DNA of 64,000 nt from Macrostomum hystrix. Lineage: Eukaryota; Platyhelminthes; Macrostomidae. This document shows, in pieces, positions 9,512 through 20,316 of this stretch (the first letter of the stretch is position 1; every line of letters begins with the position of its first letter). A model generated the notes under the pieces. The model was not told where the DNA came from. It worked only from the letters and a program-made list of their open reading frames with translations, and did no database searches. The translations under genes were made by a program, and so were the position numbers. The DNA is taken from NCBI GenBank assembly GCA_950097015.1, contig CATNEN010000010.1, forward strand, positions 372,001-436,000, written 5' to 3'.

Positions 9512-10864
9512 ATGCAAGGCCAGTCACCTCGAAGTAGCAAGACCAGGCAGCAGCCTGCCAGCTTGGAGGGCCGGATGCAGCAGCTGAACCTGGATTCTGA
9601 AGCCCAGGGCGAGACGCCCGAGTCCCTGAAGTTCCGCGCTCTGCCACAGGCGATTCAGCGACGCCTGCTGCTAGACTATCCGCGCATTCTGGCCACTGCA
9701 ATTCACCAGTACAGCGAGGGCGCCAACTGTGAAGAAATTCTCTTGCAGGTGTTTAACAGCAGCTCCGACAGGCTGAGAGTTCGCAACAGCGACGGCGACA
9801 ATCCCGTGGCGTCTGCTCTGTTGCGGCAGCAGGGCGAGCGGGCCGAGAAGCTGTTGGACATTGCGGCTAGCCGAAATCCCGAGGCTCTTGACGACCGTTC
9901 GCAGAGTAGGGAAACCATGCTCATGCTGAGCACATCGAGTGGCAGCTCAGCTGAGAAGTTGATGGAGCGCCTGCTGGTCAGAGAGCCGACTCAGCTTCAC
10001 CGACTGTACGACAACAACGGCCGAAACTTCCTGCACCACTGCGCACAGGAGGAGTCTGTTGAGGTCCTCGAAGCCGGACTGAGAATAACAAGGACTCTGA
10101 TCGAGGAGGGCAGGCTTGTGGCAGGCCAGGTAGCTGCCGCCATCCACATGAATGACCGTGCTGGAGACACGGTGCTTCACCTGATGGCGACTCGAGACCG
10201 GACTGACATGCTGAGCCTGCTGTTGGATTTCGCAACCGACACTGGCATCAACGTCAACCTTGACGAGAGGCAGCACCGCGGCAATCGCTGGACGCCGCTG
10301 ATGTCAGCAGTGAATGCCGGCGCGGTTCGAGCAGCTCGATTCCTCCTTGACAACGGCGCCGACCCGTTGGAGGAGGACAGCGAAGGCGTCACCGTCGCTG
10401 AAATGGCTGCGGCAACAGGAAGTCCGGAGCTTACTGAGCTGTTCCGCGAGGGCGTGGCTGACGGCCTGGCTGCTGCTGCTGGCTCTGATCCACCGGAGCC
10501 GGAGGCGGCTGCAGCTGGAGAGGCCGCGCCATGGATGACGCAAGGCCCGCCGGTGCGCACGGTGGACAGCGGCATGGGCACCACTGGCGAGCTTCAGCAA
10601 CAGTCGGCGGCCGCCACTCCGGCGCCGGTCCGCAGCCTGTCCACCGAAGAGCAGCAGCACCTCGTCCGGAGCCTCACCCAGCGTGGCAAGGAATTGGCTT
10701 TCGTTGAGGCCTTCACCCGCAGCCACGCAGACACGGTGACTCTGGCCAGGATGTCGGAGAAGCCGATTGAGTCCCTGATCACGAGCCTGGCCCACGAGCC
10801 AGGCTTCAGCGGTCTTATTCAGCAGGCTCTGTGCAGCATTGGCGCGGAGGACCTCCTGGCCTAG
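9512..10864 (+). CDS. Ankyrin-repeat protein, p105/IkB-like, paralog 2 (450 aa)
   Basis: A single-exon gene in mirror orientation to the gene at 2708-3997. ATG 9512 lies 5 bases after a strong acceptor (TACTTTCAG|CACA), which suggests trans-splicing or a 5'UTR intron. Residues 22-292 match paralog 1 almost exactly, including the ankyrin repeats. Then the proteins part: here the linker is VTVAEMAAATG followed by Ala/Gly/Pro-rich sequence, D-S-G-M-G-T at 352-357 (a degron-like variant with Thr in the last place), and a helical C-terminus from about 375 that aligns loosely with paralog 1 (ARMSEKPIESL against AGMSDKPVSAA). The role inferred from the family is NF-kB inhibition. A poly(A) signal AATAAA is at 11199-11204. 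Confidence 0.78.
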   Translation: MQGQSPRSSKTRQQPASLEGRMQQLNLDSEAQGETPESLKFRALPQAIQRRLLLDYPRILATAIHQYSEGANCEEILLQVFNSSSDRLRVRNSDGDNPVASALLRQQGERAEKLLDIAASRNPEALDDRSQSRETMLMLSTSSGSSAEKLMERLLVREPTQLHRLYDNNGRNFLHHCAQEESVEVLEAGLRITRTLIEEGRLVAGQVAAAIHMNDRAGDTVLHLMATRDRTDMLSLLLDFATDTGINVNLDERQHRGNRWTPLMSAVNAGAVRAARFLLDNGADPLEEDSEGVTVAEMAAATGSPELTELFREGVADGLAAAAGSDPPEPEAAAAGEAAPWMTQGPPVRTVDSGMGTTGELQQQSAAATPAPVRSLSTEEQQHLVRSLTQRGKELAFVEAFTRSHADTVTLARMSEKPIESLITSLAHEPGFSGLIQQALCSIGAEDLLA

Positions 10865-11315
10865 TCTGCTGCGACCAGAGCTGCTTGAGTGTGTAGATTA
10901 ATTAATCTCCTGGCCCAAGGCGTTTTGGGTGGCTTTCTTTACAATTTGAGGCGTGTAAAAAGTGCACTGCTTAGCTGTTTTATTACTCTTTTTATAAAGC
11001 AAATGAGGGAATATCTGGCAATGCGTGTTCCGACGCATTGTTGCTGGCACAAAGCTTTGGATTTGGTTTTATTTAACTGTTACTCCAGTTATCTCTACAG
11101 TTACTTTTCATAATTAGCAAAATGTGTTTGACCCAGCTTTTCTGCTTTCAGTGTAAATGGATTTTAATTAGAAGAAAAGACAACAATATTTCACCTGAAA
11201 TAAAAGAAATATATAAGAATGCAAATTTATAAATATAACTGCCAGTAAAATGTCATTACATTGCTCGGTTCTTTATTGTTTATATGGTTCAAATTAGCCT
11301 CATTCACTAAAATTC

Positions 11316-12030
11316 AGTGTAACCCCTGGTTCAAATGCACCCCATTCACTCAAATCCCCTGGTTCAAATGCACCCCATTCACTGAAATCCCCTGGTTCAA
11401 ATGCACCCCATTCACTGAAACCCCTGGTTCAAATGCACCCCATTCAGTGAAACCCCTGGTTCAAATGCACCCCATTCAGTGAAACCCCTGTTTCAAATGC
11501 ACCCCATTCAGTGAAACCCCTGTTTCAAATGCACCCCATTCAGTGAAACCCCTGGTTCAAATGCACCCCATTCAGTGAAACCCCTGGTTCAAATGCACCC
11601 AATTCAGTGAAACCCCTGTTTCAAATGCACCCCATTCACTGAAACCCCTGGTTCAAATGCACCCCATTCAGTGAAACCCCTGGTTCAAATGCACCCCATT
11701 CAGTGAAACCCCTGGTTCAAATGCACCCCATTCAGTGAAACCCCTGTTTCAAATGCACCCCATTCAGTGAAACCCCTGTTTCAAATGCACCCCATTCAGT
11801 GAAACCCCTGTTTCAAATGCACCCCATTCAGTGAAACCCCTGGTTCAAATGCACCCCATTCAGTGAAACCCCTGTTTCAAATGCACCCCATTCACTGAAA
11901 CCCCTGGTTCAAATGCACCCCATTCAGTGAAACCCCTGTTTCAAATGCACCCCATTCAGTGAAACCCCTGGTTCAAATGCACCCCATTCAGTGAAACCCC
12001 TGGTTCAAATGCACCCAATTCACTGAAATC
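11316..12030. repeat. 32-bp minisatellite, about 22 copies
   Basis: The unit is CCCCTGGTTCAAATGCACCC plus CATTCAGTGAAA. Variant sites are TGG/TGT TTC and CAGTG/CACTG. It lies between the convergent 3' ends of the paralog 2 ankyrin gene and the CRELD-like gene. Confidence 0.9.
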
Positions 12031-12558
12031 CCCTTGTCAGCATTCACCCCACTCGTTCACTGATTGGCACTCGCCCTATAAAGGACCAGATTCATAAGCA
12101 GAATGATTAAATAAAGAACCAATGTAAAAGTTCAGAGAAAACTATTTTTGAGAAAGTAATACCAGAACATGGCCATCCATGCAGTGCAGTAATTCAGTCA
12201 GATGTCCACAGCCGGCGCAATCAACAGCGGCACTCACAATTAATTATTTGATTTGTATTTGAAAAGATAAAATGCTGCAGAAAGCAATCAGACGAGACAA
12301 TTAAGAAGAGCGGCGACCGAAGAGGCAAAAGCAAATGGCATAACAGCACAGCAACAGTTGAAAAACCACAACAGTGGGGAGGAAAGCGCACAATGTACTT
12401 TAATCCCGCGGTTCGCTAATGAAGTCAAGTTAACGAAAGAGAAAAAATGTTCTCAAGGCGATTCGCGAACACAAATCAGTCCATGAATTGGCACTATAAA
12501 TCTGCAGGCACAGCCAGCCCCAGCTCCATGTCTGCGCCTAGCTCAGGTTCAACGGCTG
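12031..12558. other. Intergenic / 3' flank of the CRELD-like gene
   Basis: AT-rich sequence without convincing open frames. It should contain the 3'UTR of the minus-strand gene. Confidence 0.45.
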
Positions 12559-13954
12559 TCACAACTCGTCTGAAATATTAAATAGGACTTAATTAAGTAG
12601 TTAAGTAAGTAGGTTAAGTAATTAAGTAGGACTTAACGAGCACATCGTCACTACCTAGGAATTTGTGCAATTCAAACTCACCCCTTTCCTCTGGGGCTGT
12701 CGACTCCGTGGAATCCCCATTGAGAGTTTCCGCGGAATCGCCGCTGGGAGTCTCCGTGGAATCTACACTTGGAGTTTCCACGGAATCACGGCGGGGAGTC
12801 TCCGCCGGTTCCGGCTCGCAGTCGCCACCAGCCGCAGGTCGCCGATAGCCAGACAAGCAGTGGCAGGCGAAGCTGCCGGGAGAGTTCACGCAGGTCTCGT
12901 GCGGCCCAGAGCACGGGCTGGTAACGGATGCGCACTCGTCCACGTCAATGCAGGTGACTCGACCGTCGGCATCGGAGGCAGTGGTGTCGGCACTGGGCTC
13001 GTAGCCAGCGGCGCAGTCGCGGCAGTCGCTGACGCCGGAGCCAGCTACGCAGCCGGCAGGTCCGCAGGCCGGATGGCAGGCGAGGCAGAGCGGCGAGCTG
13101 TCGGCCAGGTAGCGGCCCGCATCGCACTTGTCGCACAGATCGCCCCCGTAGCCGACGTGGCAGTTGCAACGACCGCTGCCTGATCGGGTGCCGTTGCCGT
13201 CGCAGTCACCGCGCAGACCGCAGGCGGGGCAGGCCGCACACTTCGGCCCAAAGGAGCCATGCGGGCAGCAGAGCTGGCCTCGATCCACGCAAAGAAGGCT
13301 GCGCAGGGTGGCGGCGGCTACGGCTGATGAGCCGGCTGGATCGCGACGGAAATCGCCGAACCACCAGGCCTCGAGGGCCTCCTCGAACTGCTCCAACAGG
13401 GCGTGGCATACAGCCGTCTCCTCCTTGCCTTCGCCCTGGCAAAGCCGCTCCTGTGGAAATCAGAATGCATGTTCCTACCATACTACTACTGCCATGCAGT
13501 ATTCATAAGTAGAGTGATCGGATCTGTCTAGTTTCTAGGATCAGGAATCGGGATCGTAGAGGATTCTGAGAATGAGCATTGGGATCCTACGACTGACATA
13601 ATTTATTCTGGGATTTGGTTTAGATAATCGGGATCGTATGATTGTGAATATATCCTGTGACTTGGTATTGGCATTGAAAAAATGAGATTATGCAACCTGG
13701 ATGTCAACCAGCCGGGTCTCGCTGTGCGCCCAGCTGCCCAGCCGGCTCTCCTCCCAGTGCGTGTTTCCGCCGCCGAAGTTGTCCTTGGCCGTACGCTGCA
13801 GGCCGTTCTCGAATGCCTCGGTCAGCTTGTTACAGACGCTGCATTTGTCTGGCGCGGCAGTTGCTAGGCTGGCCCATAGCAGCAGCAGAGCCAAAGCTAG
13901 CAGGTGCTGTTGCTGCACTGCTAAGTAGCTTCCGCGTGTAGCTTGGCGATACAT
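12559..13954 (-). CDS. CRELD-like ER protein with RDEL tail, three coding exons
   Basis: Exons are 13954-13697, 13450-12682 and 12569-12559, with donors CAG|GTTGCA and GGG|GTGAGT and acceptors TTCCACAG and ATTTCAG; predicted length 345 aa. CRELD proteins are cysteine-rich EGF-domain chaperone-like proteins of the ER. The N-terminus has a signal peptide (LLALALLLLWASLATA), then C-x2-C and the family hallmark GGGNTHWEE..SETRLV. Exon 2 starts with LCQGEG...EAWW, then Cys-rich furin/EGF-like modules (CCPHGSFGPKC, GRCNCHVGYGG) and a calcium-binding EGF domain opening DVDEC. An acidic Ser/Thr repeat of about 8 residues (ETPSVDST, ETPSGDSA) follows. The last exon is 11 bases and completes R-D-E-L-stop, a KDEL-type retrieval signal, agreeing with a CRELD2-like ER location. 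Confidence 0.85.
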
Positions 13955-16223
13955 TTCTAGTGGTCCAGAATTGCTTCAGCTGCAAGTAGAAGTGTATGAT
14001 GGATAGTGCAGAAATAAAATGTTTCAAATATTTCTTTACTGTTATTATGGAACTGTCTTAAATGTTGCAGCTACACAGCAATTTTTTAGACAGTATAGAG
14101 AAAATACAATTAGAAAACATGTTTACTTTTGGGAGCATAAAAATTGGAGTTTGAAGATATAAAAGACTATAGGTAAGCTTATGTGCTGTATTAGTTACAT
14201 TTCTAAAAAATTACTTAAATTATAGTGTAACTTTTCTCGTGTATAGCTGTATAATAAATTTTTATAGATTAATAAGACATTAGATAACAAAACCCACCTT
14301 CAGTATAAAACTAATCATAATGCATGCCCTTCATAGTGGGCAATGTATGCTTTAAAAAATAGAAAACTTATTCATTGATTTGTCGGAACCCTGTATATGC
14401 ATTCAATCAAAGAACTATAAATACGAGACATGCTCAAGGGTCGATGACACAAATTTTAGATATTCAGACATTGAAGCACAAATAAAGTTCATAAAGTTGA
14501 AGTGCCAAATTAACAATAGTAATAATAATAAAATTTATTAAGGGAGAGCTTAACACCTTAGTAATGATAACTGCTGTTTTATAAACAGGTGAATTTTTAC
14601 TTAAAACGAAAAAGATGTATCTTACATAGCTTATTATTATTGTCTAGCAGCTGGCTAGCTGAAAATTATGAATATACTTAAGCTACTTATATATGTTGCT
14701 TATAATGTTTTAAGATTGCAAAATGAAAGTTTTATAAAAAAAGTACACATTGACTTGCGAAGTTATAAAAATTGTTGACGGAACCAGAACAAACAATATA
14801 AATCCATCCATATAAGCGATATTTCAACCATTCTAGCTTGGTCATTCTTGGAATTTCAATAAATCAAAAAAATCAACTACACGTGCAAATCAAACAAACA
14901 ATTTTTTTAAAGCGTTTGATATATACCGAAAAATTTGTTATAAAATTCGATGTCTCATTTTCATAATAAATTTTATTAGAATAATTAGTATTACTAAAAT
15001 GTATTAACAATGATATTTATGATCTCTAATCAGTGTTAATTTGATACCGACTGGACTCTAGGGCGACAAAAATAGAAATTTGCGCTTAATATTTTACATT
15101 TATCTGCATCATTCATACAGCTCGGAATGTAATCAAACCACCCCAGAGGCTAAATCTAACTACTGAGTCTAAATGACTTAACTCAAGAAACAAGACCAGG
15201 TTAAGACTGCTGAATTAACAAAGAACCAATGTTCTCTTGAACAGCGGAGAGACTTGGAAGCATAGACTTAGAGTCTAGCTCGTGTTCAGTGTTAGGTTTG
15301 TGTTCAGCTGCGGCGAAATATTTATGACCATATAATTCTACTTTGCGGCACGTTTCGGTTAAAGTCTATTGCAATGTGGTTAATGAAACTAAATTTTTAA
15401 ATAGTCAAATGTCAGAACATCCATCAGGGAATCTTGGTGGATTGTGAGTGAAAAATTAACATTTGCCATCATAGGCAAAACCAAGGGCTATAATTGTATT
15501 ACATGTACAGGGACTATATACCGTATATGAATTATTATCAGAGGGACGTGTATTCTTGACAATCCATGTTAATAAAAGGGGGAAACTTAGGCAAGCAGAC
15601 ACTATTCATTTTCTTGCTACTCCGATGCGATTAGGAATTATTTAAGGAAATAATCATTTGCAGGTAGAAAGAGAATCCCATTTGAAGCTTGTGAATAATG
15701 CAATAGACTTCTACTGGAGCCTTTGGGTACTGCAAACGAACAAAAAGGAAGGTTTGCATGAATGTAAGACACGGGAGCTGGTGCATGGCAACAGGAGGGC
15801 TCAGCAACCCATCCAGCATGTACGTAACGATACTCGCGTGATTATAGCCTCAAATTATTTCTGCACTCCCCCAAGACTGCAGCCGCTGACTTCTGGTTGC
15901 CGTTTACTTCTGTTTACATTTACTGCATGTTTACTGCACGTTTGGGGGAGCCGTTACCAAGCGCCGTCCCCCAGCCATCGCCAACCAAAAGATGCGTCGC
16001 TCCTGCGCCCATTAAACTTGCAGACTGCGGGATCTAAATGAGGGGTAAACTTCATTCTGCGAGCCTTTGTGCTTCAAACACAAGGAAGTGAGCACAGCAG
16101 AGCACAAACGAAATTCTCTGCTCTGTGCAATCAGGTACAGTTTCAATTTGATTTGAGACTCAAAGTCAACCAAATTTAGTACAGAAGTCAGCTTCAATTT
16201 GTAACTGCTGCTTTAGAGACGAC
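13955..16223. other. AT-rich intergenic region
   Basis: About 2.3 kb of AT-rich DNA with short scattered open frames. The longest (15658-16041) has no recognisable domain and no supporting signals. I see no RNA gene. Confidence 0.5.
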
Positions 16224-17225
16224 ATGGTGCTCACTTTGCTGCTCAGCATCGGCGCTCTGGCTGCCTGCGGCACCGTTCAGTGCCAGTCGCCGCTGACCTC
16301 AGTTGCTCCCGTCTGGACGCAGGCGAGTGTGCGATGCGTGCCAGATGATGCGCCGGCTGCCATCGGTCGCTGGGACTCGCTCGGAGTGATTCACTGCATG
16401 CAGGAAGCGTCAAAGGGCAGAACAGGAGCTCTAGTTGCACAGTTTAACTCGCTCACTCGATCGTGCATTGTGTTTAACTACCAGTCCGTCTGCCGGCAAC
16501 TCTCTACCGGAGCGAGTCCCAACTGTGAAGTGTTCTTTCGATTTCCCATCGACCACCGATCGATCAGCCCGAAGCTCAGTAATTTGTGGATCGCCAGTTC
16601 TGTGAGCCGACTTGAAAATCTGGTTTGCCAGGCTGCTGAAGACATTAACCAGCTGTATCCAGCGGCTGTTCAGTGGACCAGTGATGGAGCAGTGTTTGAC
16701 GGCACCAGCTCATATGCCGTGCTGAACAAGACCAGCATCAGTTTTCTCACTGGTCTTACCTGGCTGCTTCGGATTAAGAGGCAGCCGAGAGTGCAGCCCA
16801 TCGCAGAGTTCATAGACTGCAGCACCCTCGGCACCAGCCAAATGTATGCCGTTCACATTTGGGAGTCCGGGGAGGCTAGGCAGCTGTACGCGAGGACGGG
16901 CAGCGTGACCGGAAGCGTGCTTCCATATCGTCGTTCAAGCACTAACCAGCTCTCGGCCAGCTCAGAGGATTGGCTGAACATCGGATTCACGACCACTGCT
17001 TCAGGCGACTCCGCGGACTTCTTCCTGGGAAGTGCTTTTCTTCCCAGGAGTACCATCACCTCCTCGCCTGATCCGAACACATTACCTGCAGTCAACCAGG
17101 TGTGCATGCTCTTCGGCATGCGCGTTCCCGGCGAATACTTCTCGGGAACTCTGGCTGCCTTCGGCCTGGCCAGTAGCGCAATGTCTGAGGCCGAGATCCG
17201 CGAGTTTTTCGCGTCCATCGCGTAA
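16224..17225 (+). CDS. Secreted PAN/LamG-like protein (333 aa)
   Basis: Single exon. ATG 16224 follows an acceptor-like GCTGCTTTAG by 11 bases. The N-terminus is a signal peptide (VLTLLLSIGALAACG). Residues 30-95 resemble a PAN/apple module (HCMQEAS, AQFNSLTRSCIVFNYQS, then C). Residues 140-333 look like a concanavalin A/laminin-G-like sandwich: GAVFDGTSSYAVL, ISFLTGLTWLLRIKR, DWLNIGFTT, and the typical last strand and helix EYFSGTLAAFGLASSAMSEAEI. Such proteins are usually extracellular and bind carbohydrate or matrix. No close family name is recognised, and the exact function is unknown. Confidence 0.7.
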   Translation: MVLTLLLSIGALAACGTVQCQSPLTSVAPVWTQASVRCVPDDAPAAIGRWDSLGVIHCMQEASKGRTGALVAQFNSLTRSCIVFNYQSVCRQLSTGASPNCEVFFRFPIDHRSISPKLSNLWIASSVSRLENLVCQAAEDINQLYPAAVQWTSDGAVFDGTSSYAVLNKTSISFLTGLTWLLRIKRQPRVQPIAEFIDCSTLGTSQMYAVHIWESGEARQLYARTGSVTGSVLPYRRSSTNQLSASSEDWLNIGFTTTASGDSADFFLGSAFLPRSTITSSPDPNTLPAVNQVCMLFGMRVPGEYFSGTLAAFGLASSAMSEAEIREFFASIA

Positions 17226-17526
17226 TGGCTTTCTCTGACGATGGGTGCCTTGAATTGGCGTTTTAGATTGCTTAATTTTGCTAATGGTTAGATTGCTCAC
17301 AGCAGGAGCATTGTGATTTAAGACTGACAGGCATCCTGAGACCTTGGCTGTCTTTAATATACTGCGTGTACTGTCGTAATTGTTCAGCTGACATCATTTT
17401 ACATGATAATAAGAAATAGAAACAGAAAAAAACGCGAGCGTCCAACATCTGACTGTTTGTGCACGCCAATCTGCGATTTTTCATTCAAACTGCATGGTTC
17501 TTTATTCAATTTCATTAATCGATCCC

Positions 17527-18268
17527 TTAATCCAGGCCACCAGGCATCATGGAGCGCTGAATGTGGCGAACAGACGGCCCAGCGGCACTTCGGAACGGTT
17601 GATGCCACCTGACCTGACTCGAACCTCGGATCTGGCTGCGGCTTGATGAAACAGATTAAGCTGGATAGGGTGGGTAGGGAAACTACTTCTTAGAAACCGA
17701 TAAACATGCTTCTTAGAAACCAATCAACCTACTTCTTAGAAACCAATCAACCTGCTTCTTAGAAACCAATCAATCTACTTCTTAGAAACCAATTAACCTG
17801 CTTCTTAGAAACCAATCAACATGGTTCTTACCCTCGTAGAAACCAATCTGGCTGCTGTACATTGTTTAAAACAATGTTAGTCTTTTTTGTTCCTTAATGT
17901 AGCGTAGTTTGAAAAATGTAACATAGCTGAAGTACCTGGGCCCCGCTGGTCTGCAGCGGGTACCGCATGACAATCCATTCTGTCGGTCTGGCCGGGCCGA
18001 CCCCTCGGGGGTCCACATAGAACCAGAACTCGCCAAACCTGTCGGAGGGCGGCAGGAGCGAAGCCGGGCTGAACAAAGTCGTCAGCGAAGTCGCCAATCT
18101 GCCACCGCCAGAAGCCATCAGCTGCTTCAACGCGTGGCAGACCGGCTGCAGGCCATATTCTTCACTGCCCGCTCCGTTGCAGCCGCCGCATTCGCTGCAC
18201 AGGACGCTGATCGTCAGGGTGACGCCTGCGGTCAAGCAGTCGATCGGTGCGGTGACTCTCTTAGACAT
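17527..18268 (-). CDS. Unrecognised gene, at least two exons
   Basis: Exon 18268-17936 encodes 111 residues beginning MSKRVTAPIDC, with C-x2-C-x2-C (CSECGGC) near residue 24 and a conserved-looking segment FGEFWFYVDPRG. A good donor (CCCAG|GTACTT) leads in phase to acceptor GAGTCAG at 17614. The next exon ends MMPGGLD with TAA at 17529-17527, and AATAAA follows at 17506-17501. The frame is open upstream of ATG 18268 to about 18344, so earlier exons are likely (see the next entry). I do not recognise the family. Confidence 0.5.
17688..17831. repeat. 23-bp minisatellite, six copies
   Basis: The unit is CTTCTTAGAAACCAATCAAC plus CTG, with small variations. It lies in the intron of the unrecognised minus-strand gene. 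Confidence 0.8.
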
Positions 18269-18464
18269 TTCGGTTTCATGGAAAATTCTGTTTCGTGGAA
18301 ACTTCTGTTCCAGGCCTACCTTCAGAGTCAGGTGCAGCGTCCTTCAATCGGTGAACAAAGTGGATCTGCAAAGTTGCATAGAAAAGCACTAGCCAAGTGT
18401 CTTATTAACCTTATTGCATCCCAAGCACATTATTTTTTGTAAAAACGTTTTTTGTCACCTCCAA

Positions 18465-19038
18465 GGGGAAGGCTTTTCCATTGATGCTGTGTCTGGTCCA
18501 GGTACCGCAGTAAAAGCTTATGTAGCTCAGGGTATAAGCGCAACACTTTGACGGGGCTATTCCAAAAATTAGAACTGAAAGTAACGATTAAAGGAATTTC
18601 ACTGGTCTGACGTCGTTCCATAGGTGTCTCTACGCTCGTATGACTCGTAGATCACATACCTCGTATCTAATCAGTGAACTCAGTCACCCTGTTATTCATT
18701 CGCACATTTTCAGTCATTAGCTCAGGTAATCAGTTACTCAGTTTCTCCGGCACTCAGTAATTAAGTCACTCTGTCACACTGAGCTCACTCTGCGACCTGC
18801 CGCACAGCAGGGAGGCAACTTCCGAGCTGCCTTTGCGAATGCTTAGCGTGGCGTCGCGCACCGACTCGTAGCAGAAGCGCAGCCGGGCCGACTTCAACTC
18901 TTCCGTCTTTTTAGCCAGGTGGGTGCAGATGTTGACCAGTCGGTGCGGGCCTGGCGTCTCTGCGAGTGGCGCACGATCTGGCGAGCGTTCCGCGAAATTA
19001 AGTGAAATGGCTTGAGAGGCTTCAATGACTCGTGACAC
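18465..19038 (-). CDS. Possible upstream exons of the unrecognised gene
   Basis: Two minus-strand open stretches look protein-like. One spans about 19038-18766 (HRLVNICTHLAKKTEELKSA) and one about 18590-18465, after the acceptor GTTACTTTCAG (SNFWNSPVKVLRLYPELHK). They precede the exon at 18268 on the same strand. I could fit phase-2 joins between the first two but not a certain join to the third. They may be one gene with the 17527-18268 entry or separate. No domain recognised. Confidence 0.3.
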
Positions 19039-19188
19039 ACTTTACTGTGCTTATAGCTTGACTGTCTTGTATTTATGATATTTTTGTTAAGAAAGAATAG
19101 TTTAAACAATAGCCACTGACTGATTCGAATTCTTTCAGTAGCGTATTTATACATGAATCATTTTTCAATGTTTTCGCGAGGCAGTCGG

Positions 19189-20316
19189 TCAGCCTTCCTC
19201 CCCTAAGACAGCCCCGTCGCCAGCTTCGTCATTCTCGTCGCCGCTGCTGTCGCGGTCCAGCTGCAGCATGGCAGGCAGGGAGCCACGCCTGCTGGGGTCG
19301 TGGTCGTCAGGAGGCAGCATGCTCATCCTGCGCATGTGGCTGACGGTCTGCTGCATCGCCAGCCGACTCTGCTCGCGGCGAGCCGCCTCCGCCTGCGCGA
19401 TCTTCTTCGGATCCTTCTCGTGCGCCTCCACCATCTGCTGTAGCTCGCGGCGAAGCGCCGACTTGGAAACGGCCAAGCGAACGCGCGCCGACTCGCGCTG
19501 AGCTCCGAGTGCCGGCGGCGCATCGTACCGGAGCTGCCGCTTCCACTGAGGCATGGATGACAGCGGCATTCCAGCAGCAGCCGATGCCGCCGATTGCGCC
19601 TGACCGCCGTCCGGCGCGTCCTCGTTTGATTTTGAATCGGCGCTGAAAGTGACGCCTCGACGCTGATACTGTGCCGGTGGTTGCTGCTGCTGCTGTTGCC
19701 GCTGCTGCGGAGTCTGAGCAGCTGCTGAGGAAGTTCGCTTCTCCTTAGCCTCGGCTAGCGGCGGCAGCGGGCCCGAAGTTGCGGCTGCGGTGACAGGCCG
19801 TTGCAGTCGCTTCTGTTGTGGCTGCTTGTTCCGGCCGGCCGACTCGGAGCCCAGCGCCAGCGGCTGCTGCGGCAGACTTTCAATCTGCGAGCTCTCCGCA
19901 ATGACACCCAGGTCGATGAGCAGCCGCACCAACGCCGCCTGCTGCTCCTCCCGCTTGCGCACCTCCAGGTCCGACAGTCGCAAGTCCCGCTCTAGCAGCG
20001 CCTCCTGAACACGCCACTTTCCCATTGCACGTTCGCTCACGCGCTTGCTCGATGTAAAGTACGGGCTCTCCTTCAGCGCGCGGTCGGCGGGCAGCGGCGG
20101 CACGCTGAGCGGACTGTACCCGGTGGTGCGGCGCACTGACTCCATCTGCCTCACAATGGTCTTCCGCTCCAGGTAGCTGAGGTGGACCAGGTGGCCACAC
20201 TCCTTGTCCATGAGGCGAAGGCGCAGCTGCAGGCGCCAGGTCTCCAGGCGGTTGGCCTTCTCGGCCTTTAGCTCGCGGAAGCTCTTGAGCTTGGCTTGAA
20301 TCATCTCGCCCGACAT
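19189..20316 (-). CDS. Unrecognised coiled-coil protein (375 aa)
   Basis: Single exon from ATG 20316, no signal peptide. Residues 1-75 and 100-135 are highly charged helices with coiled-coil potential (SFRELKAEKANRLE, ALLERDLRLSDLEVRKREEQQ). The middle is Gln/Pro/Ala-rich low complexity (19680-19700 codes poly-Gln). Residues 285-345 are again helical (KSALRRELQQMVEAHEKDPKK), and the tail is acidic (DENDEAGDGAVLGEEG). GC-rich codon use like its neighbours supports a real gene. I do not recognise a family; a cytoplasmic scaffold or cytoskeletal protein would be a guess. Confidence 0.65.
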   Translation of the reverse strand: MSGEMIQAKLKSFRELKAEKANRLETWRLQLRLRLMDKECGHLVHLSYLERKTIVRQMESVRRTTGYSPLSVPPLPADRALKESPYFTSSKRVSERAMGKWRVQEALLERDLRLSDLEVRKREEQQAALVRLLIDLGVIAESSQIESLPQQPLALGSESAGRNKQPQQKRLQRPVTAAATSGPLPPLAEAKEKRTSSAAAQTPQQRQQQQQQPPAQYQRRGVTFSADSKSNEDAPDGGQAQSAASAAAGMPLSSMPQWKRQLRYDAPPALGAQRESARVRLAVSKSALRRELQQMVEAHEKDPKKIAQAEAARREQSRLAMQQTVSHMRRMSMLPPDDHDPSRRGSLPAMLQLDRDSSGDENDEAGDGAVLGEEG

